This document shows, piece by piece, positions 36,809 to 46,542 of a stretch of DNA of 64,000 nucleotides. Source of the DNA: Blasia pusilla (lineage: Eukaryota; Marchantiophyta; Marchantiopsida; Blasiales); assembly GCA_050084515.1 (NCBI GenBank), contig CM114272.1, positions 15,562,001 through 15,626,000 on the forward strand. Reading direction: 5' to 3'. How positions within the stretch are numbered: the first letter of the stretch is position 1; every line of letters begins with the position of its first letter. Made by a program: the position numbers and the translations under genes. The notes under the pieces are model-generated. The model saw only the letters and a list, made by a program, of their open reading frames with translations. It was not told the origin of the DNA and made no database searches.

Positions 36809-37554
36809 CTCATCCAAGAAAACTCTTGTGGAGTCTGAGGTAACAGAGACTCCCACAAGCCGACAGCAGACTCGGGAGAAGCGAAAGCGAGAGGCACCTG
36901 GTTCGTCCAAGGGAGGAGATAAGGATGTGGAATACACTCCATCATCCTTGGGCAGGCATAGGAAAAAACCACCAAGAAAAATGTCCTTGTTCACTTGACT
37001 CATCTTGTCAATGAGGTGCACAGTTTCAATTCTCAGAAGTCCACACGTGCCTTTGACAAATTGATTGTGTAGGGACGAAAACTCCTTCGGAACAGGAACG
37101 CCCCTTGGACGGTGCATGGGGTGGTTGAGGAGGTGGTGGTAGACCTCCTCAGAGGTGCGGTAAGAGGAGAGGAAGAGAGGAAGAGAGGAGAGAGGAGAGA
37201 GGAAACTACCTTCAATCGAAATAGATACTTTTTTTTGAAGAGAGTTTCGGTTGGGTTGAAGAGAGGAAAATTTTTGTTTGAATTTTTTTGCACTTTTTTG
37301 TTCATATATTAAGCAGTCCCACAGTTTTTTTTCCTCTCCCATATTTTGGCAATCCCTCTGAGTCCGACGAGTTGCAAATTGCACAAAATCTAGAAAACCG
37401 AAAAATCAGTGGAATCATAAGTGTGGAACCAATCACTTTTTCCATCCAAGGTTTGGAAAAAATCTGTCATTTGCCCCGGGCTGAATAGACTTCAAGCTCA
37501 AAATGAAGGTTGAGAAAAAAATAAAAGTACAATCTAAAACCTCATTTTGCATCC

Positions 37555-40500
37555 TCAAAGTGGTTTGTTTAAAATACTTCGCACTTCTTTGAGGGACAAA
37601 ATTGGTTGGTGGATTCCTACTCCTACCTCCGACTCTCTTAAAACTACCAGCAACACATAGTACATGTGCTTACAAGGGAAATACCTTTTGCCACTTGTCT
37701 CTCTTTGGACAAAGTCATCACATGAACATGTGGGAAAGCAACAAATGTGCACCACATACACCCTGTGACACTTGAATTTACAAAGTGTTGTTCTGACCCA
37801 ATACATCCTTCCTATTTCATTGCCACTCAAGACATCTTTCGTGGCGATGATCTCCATTTTTGCCTCCCGAGTGCGCAATTCGGTTTGCTCTCTCCACCGT
37901 TGGCCTGCAGACATTCTGTTTCTCTTCACCCCATTTCTAGACTCAAACAGAAATAATGGATTGAGATCATCCACCTTCTCCGGTACATGTTGACATCAAT
38001 CTTGGGTTGAATACGAAATGCGAAGGTCTCTGTAATCGAAAATGCTCGAACTTCCCCGTCTACGAAGTCTGAAACCGGCACTTGTAAGATTGTCCACGCC
38101 GTCTTGAGTGCGATTCGTGTACTGCGGCGATGGGCCAAATCGTGGGGTATTCGGGAGCTCCAATGGCAGCCCGGATAAGACTTCGGAAAGCGCAAGATTC
38201 ATTTGGGCAGAAGAAGTACTTCAATTGATCCCCGGTCCTCGTGAAACGATCAAAGGTTTTGAGTCCCCAAAACCCAGGCAAAGGTCGTCCAGTCCTTGTA
38301 CAGTTCTTATTTAGGAAAGTGCGGCATGCTCTCCTAATGCCATCAGATCTTGCCCTGCAGGTGGGTCCACGTCCTGGGTTGCTCCGAGATATATGCCACC
38401 GTTTTAGGTTGCAATCCATCTCCATTACCGGAATCCCATATTGTTGAACCATCCCAGTGATAGGATGTTGCAAACTTCCAGCAACGGAGGGCTTTTGAAA
38501 TAAAACATTCACTGATTTTGGAGAAGTAACTCCATCACGGATTTGGGACGGGTCCGGGGTCCCCGAATACCTGGGCGGAGTAATTTCCTCATCCAAATCA
38601 ATCACCGGATTCGTTCCTGGATGGTGCCTCTTCACCTGCCTGAAGTCAAGATACTTATCTGGTCTCCACGAGTCTCGCTCGGACTGCCCTACCACCATCT
38701 GTATGGGACGTCTTGAAACCCGCCCACGAATATCCCCACCAATGTGTACGTCTTGCTCGAGTGGAGTTCCTGCTATGCACCGGTTGAAGGCTTCCACATA
38801 CATTTTTTCATCACTAGATCTCACAGCCGCCCTGACATAGAGCTCGTAGATCGACGGCCCCTTTCCTTTAGTTATGCCTTTTGTGAGGAAGATATGGGAT
38901 CGCAGATCAGTAGCATTGCTCTTGCCTGGTCTTGTTGGCATGCCTCCACAAGTGAAATTCGTTGGCATGCTTGTGACGACCTCCAAGAGGAATGAACACT
39001 TTCTGCTCCACTTGTATTGGGGCAGAGGGCATTTTCATGAACGTTCACTCCCTGCAACGACGGCAATGTTAGAAGGGAATGAAAATAACTCAGGAGTCAA
39101 AGAAATAAGCGACCTGTCGGAACCAGATGGGTTGTAGGCCCGAGATATCCCATGAACGACTCTGCGACTCGTCGGGTCCCCACGTGTTGTAACCTTAAAC
39201 CCACCTACTGCAACCCGTCAGAACCGGACGGGTTGCAAGGCCGAGGCATCCCATGAACGACTCTGTGACCCGTCGGGTCCCGACGGGTTGCACACTCGGG
39301 TTGCACCAAACATCTGGATGCAACCCGTCGGTTTCCGTCGGGTTGCACACTCGGGCAACCCGTCGCATCCGACAGCTTGCTTGGTTTCTTGGGTTTGAAA
39401 TCCATATAGTTCCCACGCTTCTCACCCTGAGCTAAAACTTTACAAACAATTCTCAGCGTGAGCTTGACAAGACAAAATAGTGAACTCACCTGCCGCATGA
39501 AGTTTCCCCATTGTCTCATACGTACAGTCCACCAACTCAACCAAGAGCACAACTCTTTGTACTTCCCCTCAATCGCATGCTTCCTCCACCACCCATGAAG
39601 TTCTTCCTGGCATTCCATGGTCGCTTCAAGGTTTTTTGTCCTTGCGGCGTTGGAGTAGAGTGACATGCTCTGTCCTCTTATTCTCCTTGATGCAAGATTT
39701 GGTGTACCGGGTCACAGACTGTTGCCAATGGAAAGCATCCGACCTTTCCCTCTCCGGTTGAACCTCTCCACCCCAGAACACTTCCCGGATAGCAATCCAC
39801 CCAGGTTGTGCATTGTCCGCCATGAACCCATAAATTTCCGGAGATGGCCTTTTGTTTTCCTTCACCACCTCCAGTAAGAGTAACCAGCACATCTTCAAAC
39901 TGCCAACGTCTTCTGCCTTTACTTCACACACAAATATAGTTTTGAGTCCCTTCTCCACATGGTCATAAACGTGAGCACCCATCGTCAACCATCCATTCAA
40001 CACTCTGTAGCAAATATCAAAGCTAACCCAACTCCCGTAAAGATCTTCCCCTTCCCTCATTCGATCTATTAGATCAAGGCCATTCGACGGACCTATGGTT
40101 GACATTTTGAAGACATAGGCCCTGGATCCCTCGCCTCCTTGGCCCATGAACTGCCATCTCTGAATGAATGGAAATCTGGAGTTGGCCTTGATTCTGGCGA
40201 TGGCATCCATTTCGGCCGTCTTTCCATCCAGAACTCGTATTTGACGTAGCAAATTCCGGAAGCATTCAGGATCAGCGAGAAATGCGAGATTTTCCCATAG
40301 TTATTTCTCCTCAACCGCCGTGATCTCGCCCTGTCCAAGGATTCCAAGCAATTGTTCACAAATTTGTGATGCCGTTGTGAGCTTGATCACTCCGGGCTTT
40401 GAACCCGGAGAGTTTCTGTAGACCTCGGCTACTTTCTTCGCCACATCCTCCTTGATGTGTCTCTGAATTGCATCGATTACAGGATGAGTGTGGGAGCGAA

Positions 40501-41327
40501 CATGAACTGCCAGCCTTGTGTACTCTGATGTGGAGCCCAAGTCGTGGATAATGAAAAATATGTATGCAGGACACGCTCCAACGCAGAAGGGCGATGCCTG
40601 ACAATGAGGACATCGATGGCCTCTCGGCGGTATTGTGGCACCCACCTCGTATGGAGTTTCTGCATTCTTGGGGGAGAATTACGACGTATTGACTCGCCCG
40701 TTGCGCTCTAGATACGGGCATGCTGGACTTCTACACTCCAAGGCTCCCACGCATTGGCGGCGGGAGACAATCCAAGGACCATCTGGAATGGAAGCACTGG
40801 TCCGTTAAAGCCTGCACCATCGATGACAATCAGACTTTCTGTCCATACCCTTCAGGCATCCTCCATCCTTCTTTTGAGCAGGAGCAGCAAGTGGAGGCAA
40901 CTCAAAAATGCAATTACCATCGTACGTGGGCGGCAGCTCGTCGACAAGAATGTGCTTGAACATTTTCAAGGGCAGAGACGAAAGCAAACTATTGCCGGAC
41001 ACTCGCAAGAGGAATGAGTAGGCGGACAGAGGGCCCGATTGGTGTCCGACAGATCCATTGAGGTTGATAACATCCAGAATCTCTTCAGGAAGAACAACAT
41101 TGTTACGAAAGCGCATGGTTGGAGTTGAAGCCGGATCTGAGCTTGGAGTTGCAAACGAGAGCTCGGAGCACTAGGAAATTCTAGACCGTCTACTTGGGAA
41201 ACAGAGACGAGTCAGGGGCAGCCGTAAACTCAGATTGACCATTTGCTAGAGGTAGGAGATTCCATACTTTACGATCCGAGGTCACTGGCTGGACCGTCTC
41301 ACCTATTATGTCTTCCGTACCGTCCAT
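37555..41327 (-). pseudogene. gene A of E3 (MULE transposase), nearly full length
   Basis: Exon 1 (41,327 to 39,490) and exon 2 (39,051 to 37,555) give about 1,110 codons. Exon 1 has the zinc-finger region (about residues 165-285) with CPYLERNG, then H-CPHC and GAHV-type blocks. Residues 430-540 hold the transposase core: VSFDICYRVLNGWLTMGAHV, FVCEVKAEDVGSLKMCW, GFMADNAQPGWIAIREVFWG and AFHWQQSVTRY. Exon 2 ends with the SWIM finger CSCDDFVQRETSGKRY-FPCKH and LNKPL. Small frameshifts near 38,060-38,190, 37,850 and 40,300-40,650 break it. The TATA box present in E1, E2 and E4 is missing upstream: the sequence jumps at about 41,445 into the minisatellite. Confidence 0.82.
39052..39489 (-). repeat. 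A3 intron, 438 bp, palindromes
   Basis: Exact GTGAGT donor after CGGCAG and TTGCAG acceptor. Palindrome centres near 39,223, 39,279 and 39,332 are spaced 53-56 bp. Confidence 0.8.
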
Positions 41328-41454
41328 CCTAACATCTTTGAATACAAAGATGGTTCCAATTTGGAGAAGAAATCAAACAGACAGAAAATTTTCATCCACT
41401 GCTATGAAAGACTCACCAGCTTGGGGTCGAATGATTTCAGATTGACGAAATCTG

Positions 41455-42060
41455 CTCGCTCTCCGACGAGTTGCTCGGATACCGCTCCTTCTTTCCCGAA
41501 GATGCCGGAGGCGTGCAAACCGTCTGTTCCCGACGAGTTCTGCGGGTGCCTCACCTTTTGCCCAAAGATGGCGAGGCGTGCAACCCGTCGCCCTCCAACG
41601 GGTTGCGCAAGGGCCTCGCCTTATGGTGCAGCCAGCCAGACTCTGACGACTTGCACGCGAAGCGCTCGTTCTAAACCCTTGATGAGGAAAGCGTGCAACC
41701 CAACGGTTTCCGACGGATTGCCCAAGATACGTCCCGTTCCCGTCCCAAACACGGCGGAGGCGCGCAACATGTCGGTCTCCGACGGGTTGCGCGGATACCT
41801 CGCATTCTTTTCCAAAGACGTCGGAGGCGCTCAACCCGTCGGTCTCTGACAGGTTGCTCGCGCACGTGGCGACGTAACCAGGATGGCGGAGGCGCGCAAC
41901 ATGTCGGTCTCCGACGGGTTGCGCGGGTACCTCGCGTTCTTTTCCGAAGACGACGGATGCGCTCAACCCGTCGGTCTCCGACGGGTTGCTCGCACACATG
42001 GCGACGTACCCAGGATGGCGGAGCCGCGCAACCTGTCAGACTCTGACGGATTGCCATTTT
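41455..42060. repeat. minisatellite of E3 promoter region
   Basis: Tandem units of about 67 bp in two alternating types (one with CGCGCAACATGTCGGTCTCC, one with GGCGCTCAACCCGTCGGTCT). Each holds a palindrome copy. Confidence 0.82.
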
Positions 42061-42143
42061 TCACGTCCGGACTTCTGTAACATCCGGCACGTCGCCGTCG
42101 AAAGGACGACAGGACCCAACGGTCAGCCCAACGGCTAGAAAAG

Positions 42144-42152
42144 TAAAAATAG
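42144..42152 (+). promoter_or_regulatory. mutated TATA box of gene B (E3)
   Basis: Reads TAAAAATAG where E1 and E4 have TATAAATAG. The E5 copy carries the same change (54,920-54,928, inverted). Confidence 0.6.
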
Positions 42153-42344
42153 GGCAGAAATCGCTCATTTCCGGTTTCTCATTTTGCGATCTTCATTCCT
42201 CACTCTCTCGCATAGTGCTGATCAGATACGAAGGGGCATTTCACACGGCGACACATCGCGAGTCGATAGCAAGGAACGAGAGCATGACCATTTGACCGAA
42301 CGACAGCGAGACGGTTCGACTGAGCGATCGCGGGACGATTCGAG

Positions 42345-43018
42345 CTACCCATCAAGGCAATTCGAGCTCCCCATCTCGACATCAGCAAGGCAACTCATCA
42401 AGGGATTCGTCGTGGACATAGGTGGAGGCATTTCCGGAAAAAATCACAAGCCAACAAGTCTGGGAGCTTCACTCCGAAGTCCATTAGGACTCCTCGGTCA
42501 GCTTCTCCTAGGCCTCGTTCGGCGAATGAAATTAGGCAGCAGGAAATCAAGGAGCGGGAAAGGGGAGCAGAGATGCACAACCAAGTGCTTCTTGCGAGAC
42601 GTGTTCAAGAGGCGCTAGATAAACAGAACGCAGAGGCTGAGATGTCGCAGGCCTTGAAGAAAAGGATCGCCGACGATTCGCCATCAAGGCGATTCGAGCT
42701 CCTCATCTTGACATCAGCAAGGCGACTCATCAAGGGATTCGTGGTGGACATAGGTGGAGGCATTTCCGGAAAAAATGACGAGGAAAAAATCACAAGCCAA
42801 CAAGTCTGGGAGCTTCACTCCGAAGTCCATTAGGACTCCTGCGTCAGCTTCTCTTGGGCCTCATTCGGCGAATGAAATTAGGCAGCAGGAAATCAAGGAG
42901 CGGGAAAGGGGAGCGGAGATGCACAACCAAGTGCTTCTTGCGAGACGTGTTCAAGAGGCGCTAGATAAACAGAATGCAGAGGCTGAGACGTCGCAGGCCT
43001 AGAAGAAAAGGATCGCCG
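42345..43018 (+). repeat. 332-bp tandem duplication at gene B start (E3)
   Basis: The segment running from the GACATCAGCAAGGC block through the first coding part of exon 1 occurs twice, offset by 332 bp (42,378 and 42,710). The first copy lost its start region; the second holds the ATG at 42,775. Confidence 0.85.
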
Positions 43019-46000
43019 ACGAAAACAGAGAAAAGAAGCGTCTGGACGCGTCGGTGAGGAGGGCAGAATTGGCTAAAGCGAGGAGGGAAAAAGCGATAGC
43101 CATTGACAATAGCCCAGCCCGTCCAACCGCAAGTTTTGAGATGCGGGAAATGTCCCCCACGAAGTCCGGGGACACAATCAACATAGTGGAAACGCCAAAA
43201 GTTGAAATCGATGACGACGAGGTCATGAGGACCGCCAATGTGGAGATGGTGGACATGGCCGAAGAAGCCAGAGAGCGGTCTTTCTCGACTCCAAGCCCGG
43301 CGGAGGACATCGACCTCTATCGGATCGACGAGTTCCCAGTCGATTTGCCAGCTTTTGTCTCAGACAAGTTAGCTGGTCAAGAAACCGACCCCATTTTCGA
43401 GCGGGTAAGGGAGGATCTAGGTTTTTTGGTTAATGTGAATTGCAATTCATTGGGAATTTAGTGTAGCTTATTGATCTTGTTTTGACAGGTGGTAAAGCAG
43501 ATGGCACTCATGGAGGGCCACAACGCCCCGAGGATTCCACTCTGCCGATTGCGGACAATGGAATACGTCCGCGAAATTCAGTCCGACGAGGACATCGCGA
43601 AGCCTAAACAATCGGCGGCGACAGCATCCTACGTCGACAGCTTTCCTCCCTTCTATGTTCAGCCTTACGACGAGCATGGAACCCAAGCTCTGGTTACGGA
43701 GGAGGACTTGGAAAAGCTCGACACATTGTGGAGGATGCGAGACCAGGATTTCAGAAGGCAAGTTGAGGGCACGGAATTCAGCTCGATGAGGAATCTGCAT
43801 TTCTTCATCTGGGATGGAAATCACACGTTCATGGCGTGGACCAAGTTTGCGGAGGAGCGGCCCAACTCATTGGAGGCACATTTCTGCGTGAAGGCAGTGG
43901 TCCTTCACCCATTCCCTCATCACATGGCGACGGTGGAGATGGCAATGCATGCCATGAACACGTGAGTATCTTTAACACTTACGCAACTCGTCGGGATGGT
44001 TATTGGGATGCTTCAACACTTACGCAACTCGTCGGACTCCGATGAGTTGCTCGATTGATGAATGGGTTAGGTTTTTTTTGCCGAAAGCAACTCGTCGGAC
44101 TCCGACGGGTTGCTCGACTCGACGCTTTTTCGGATGTTTTTTTAAGAATGCAACTCGTCGGACTCCGACGAGTTGTTTGATTGACCACAGATTTAATTAG
44201 TTTTTGGCGGAAATCAACCCGTCGGAGTCCGACGGGTTGCTTTGGGGAAAAACAGCTTTGAGGCAAGCAACCCGTCCGACTCCGACGGTTTGCTCTGGGG
44301 AAAAAACCTTCTAAACTTGCAGTCAGTCGAACAACTCGTCGGAGTCCGACGAGTTGCATTCTTCAAAAAACATCCTGACAAGGCGGCCTGTCGAGCAACC
44401 CGTCGGACTCCGACGGTTTGCTTACCAGGCATTAGCAAATCTGAATGCAACCCGTCGGACTCCGACGGGTTGCATCATTTAGCTCGTTGCTAGAATCCGA
44501 CCTTGAGTTGTGACGACCCGTCGGAGTCCGACGGGTTGCAAGAACCCATGTAATTTCCTGACGGGTTGAGTTTGGATGTGCAGGATTGTATCGGAGGAAT
44601 GTCACCCACCACTGGATCCAGGACTGCGATCGGGTGAGGAAGGTGCTTACGACGCACCCGGGAGAGTACAAGGGGTTCTTGGGCGATGCCCTTGTCAATC
44701 AGATGCTTGCAAAGGGTGCTCAGATTAAAAAGAAAACTTGGGCAAATAAGTTTATTTCCCAAGATGCAGGCGTAACCATCCTTTGCTGGTCGAAGATACA
44801 GGATCGCGTGCATCGGTTTGCGTTGTCCGGGATAAGCGAGTTTAGGAGGATACGACTGATGAAAATCAGTCTCCAGGGTTCAGAGGCCCAAAAGAGGGCG
44901 GCACACCAACCTCCGGGTGTGTCCGATCCAGTGATCTCGCACTGGCTACGCGAATGGTATTTGGGACGATTATGGTAATCGGGAAGTCCGTGCTTCGGAC
45001 GGCCGATGCGCAAGCGTTTAAGCTCGAAGATTAGAGCCCATCCCGCCGGAAGCAGACCTTGAAAGTTCTGGAGATTTCGAGGTTTGGCTTGACGACATCC
45101 GGGACAAGCCAACCAAAAACCCAGGATTCAAGACCATGTTCAAGGTTTGCGTCCTCCCTCAGGCACAGCTTGACGAAGAAGTAGAGGGGAACAAACGGGA
45201 TCAAGCGAAGAAAAAGCGAGATCTACAGGAGCAGACGGCCGATTCTGTTCGATTAAAAGTTGCCCAACGGATGGTCTTCAGGTACCTCATCCAGTGTAAG
45301 AATGCAGGTACGTGGGGAAAATTACCGGTAGCCTTGAAATTGTGGGCTTCGCCGCCGGATGTAGAGACATTCTCCATGTACGACATGGAGATGGGGCAGC
45401 ATATGTCCGATTGGGAGGTGGAGAATTGCCCCATTTGGCTCGACTTCAACGACCCTGTAGACATCACCGATAAGGATTTACGAGTGCTTCATGATGCAGT
45501 GGCCTCAGGACAAGACGACATCCCCAATTTCATCCAGCCTGAAGACTTCTTCGGAGGAGATGCAGAAGAGCAGGCCCAAGAGACAGCTGAGTTGGCTTCC
45601 AAGGTCCGCACAGCCAAAGACAAATCCACAGCGGGTCTCAAAGGCAAGGCGAGGGGAGGGAAAAATTCAAAGGCCAAGTCTTCCCAAAGAGAGGCTAAAG
45701 ATTCAAGGCCAGAGGCGGAATCGTCCCGACGAGCGGGGAGAGAGGGTCGGACCAAGTCCTCGGCGAAAAAAATGCCATCAGAGTCTGAGGTCAAAGAAAC
45801 CCCGACAAGCCGTCCCCAGACTAGGGAGAAGCGGAAGCGAGAGGTGCCCAGGTTGTCCCAAGTAGAATACAGTCCATCATCCTTGGGAAGACACAGAAAA
45901 ACAACGACCCGGACAAGCATCCTCCTTCAGTTCACTCCTTTACTGGATGAGCTGAAGAGCTTCAGTTCTCAAGCGTCGACACCAGCCATCGAAAAATTGA

Positions 46001-46365
46001 CAACGCTGGGACGGAAGCTCCAACGAAACGGGCATGCTGCCTGGACGGTGAATGGAGTGGTCGAAGAGGTTGCGGTGGATCTCTTGATCGCCGACCTGCC
46101 CTCGGGGTTGCGACTTTGGGGCGAGAATCCGTCGGACGAGGTACCTGATTGGAATGTGCCGCTCTCTTATGACCAGATTGCGCTTTTGTTCTCCTTTGCA
46201 AACGCCTATCAGAGTGACAGGGGCTGCTTCTTGGTGTTGACTGGAGGGAGCGAGGACGAGCTGTTCAACCTCCAATGCATCAAGAGGTCGCTAAAGTGGA
46301 GGAGGGCGCAATCATGGATCATCAAAAACGAGTATCCACTCCGATCCGCGACGAGTCAGATTCGG
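42775..46365 (+). pseudogene. gene B of E3: ParB-like and methyltransferase-like protein
   Basis: Best-preserved copy. Exon 1 (42,775-43,404): MTRKKSQANKSG, a charged coiled coil, then an acidic stretch ending DEFPVDL; one TAG at about 43,000. Exon 2 (43,489-43,961): PPFYVQPYDEHGTQ, then FFIWDGNHTFMAW at about residues 315-330; other copies read DGNHR. D-G-x-H-R in this setting resembles the ParB/sulfiredoxin fold. Exon 3 (44,584-46,365): a two-base loss at its start and a deletion of about 70 bp near 44,800 relative to E2. After that a 423-codon frame (45,136-46,407) has a basic, low-complexity linker (RPQTREKRKREV) and LRLWGENPSDEVPDWNVPL, then DQIALLFSFANAY and RGCFLVLTGGS. That block resembles the DPPY segment of DNA amino-methyltransferases, but with NPSD. 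The assignment to ParB and methyltransferase folds is inference. Confidence 0.7.
43962..44583 (+). repeat. B3 intron 2: phased palindrome array
   Basis: GTGAGT donor, GTGCAG acceptor. Nine clear palindromes have centres at 44,037, 44,100, 44,163, 44,227, 44,280, 44,344, 44,408, 44,460 and 44,526. Spacings are 63, 63, 64, 53, 64, 64, 52 and 66 bp. The spacer sequences mostly differ from one another, so this is not a plain tandem repeat. Confidence 0.93.
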
Positions 46366-46542
46366 GTAAGGCTCATTTCCTGTACTTTAATTTCAATTAT
46401 ATTTTAATGATATGTATAATGAGAGTCAATCTGGGTTTTTTTTGTCCGTGAGCAACCCGTCGGAAGGCGACGGATTTCTGGCTTAGAGCAGCCCATGCTC
46501 GGCAGAGAGCAACCCGTCGGTTTCCGACGGGTCGCATCTTTC
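46366..46542 (+). repeat. B3 intron 3 stub, cut by E4
   Basis: Starts with a GTAAGG donor, holds two palindrome copies, and aligns with intron 3 of E5 (52,203 downward) up to GCATCTTTC, where E4 begins. In E5 the sequence continues CCACATACATAG. Confidence 0.8.

Larger units (their letters stand above)
25991..37151. mobile_element. E2: MULE-type element inserted in E1
   Basis: Starts with the purine-rich A-end terminus (GAGGAGAAGAGAGGCGAGAG) right after E1 intron sequence; the 9 bp before it are TTTGACCAC. Gene A (- strand), promoter and gene B (+ strand) follow. Gene B is interrupted by a Ty3 solo LTR (35,592-36,808) and then, in exon 3, by E3 from 37,152. The right end is expected outside the window, after the right end of E3, followed by a copy of TTTGACCAC. 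Confidence 0.82.
32323..37151 (+). pseudogene. gene B of E2, interrupted by solo LTR and E3
   Basis: Exon 1 (32,323-32,961, starts MTRKKIQATKVG) is open for 200 codons, until a TAG after PVDLPATVP. It shows the long charged coiled coil (EIRQQEIEEREREADVNRQE, VRRAELAKARREKAIAIEES). Exon 2 (33,050-33,522) has four stops but keeps the intact motif FFIWDGNHRYMAW. Exon 3 starts at 34,363 after a GTGCAG acceptor. It contains MFKNHILPQADLDEEIEAKK, the NAGTWRKLPTACK block and MYDMEMGQGIFDWEVNN. A solo LTR splits it at 35,592, and after that the frame resumes (TETPTSRQQTREKRKREAPG) until E3 cuts it at 37,151, just before the methyltransferase-like segment. Stops, LTR and E3 make it non-functional. Confidence 0.8.
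37152..46542. mobile_element. E3: MULE-type element inserted in gene B of E2
   Basis: The A-end terminus (GAGGTGCGGTAAGAGGAGAG) starts right after E2 gene B coding sequence; the 9 bp before it are ACCTCCTCA. Gene A lies on the - strand, gene B on the +. E4 interrupts it in gene B intron 3 at 46,542/46,543. The remaining exons and B end should follow beyond the window. Confidence 0.83.

Noticed and set aside
44000-44493. Repeat proteins with SDGL/ATRRTPTSC units in intron 2 (also 63,069-63,499)
   Set aside because: They come from the palindrome array inside an intron with good splice sites, and both strands are open for the same reason.
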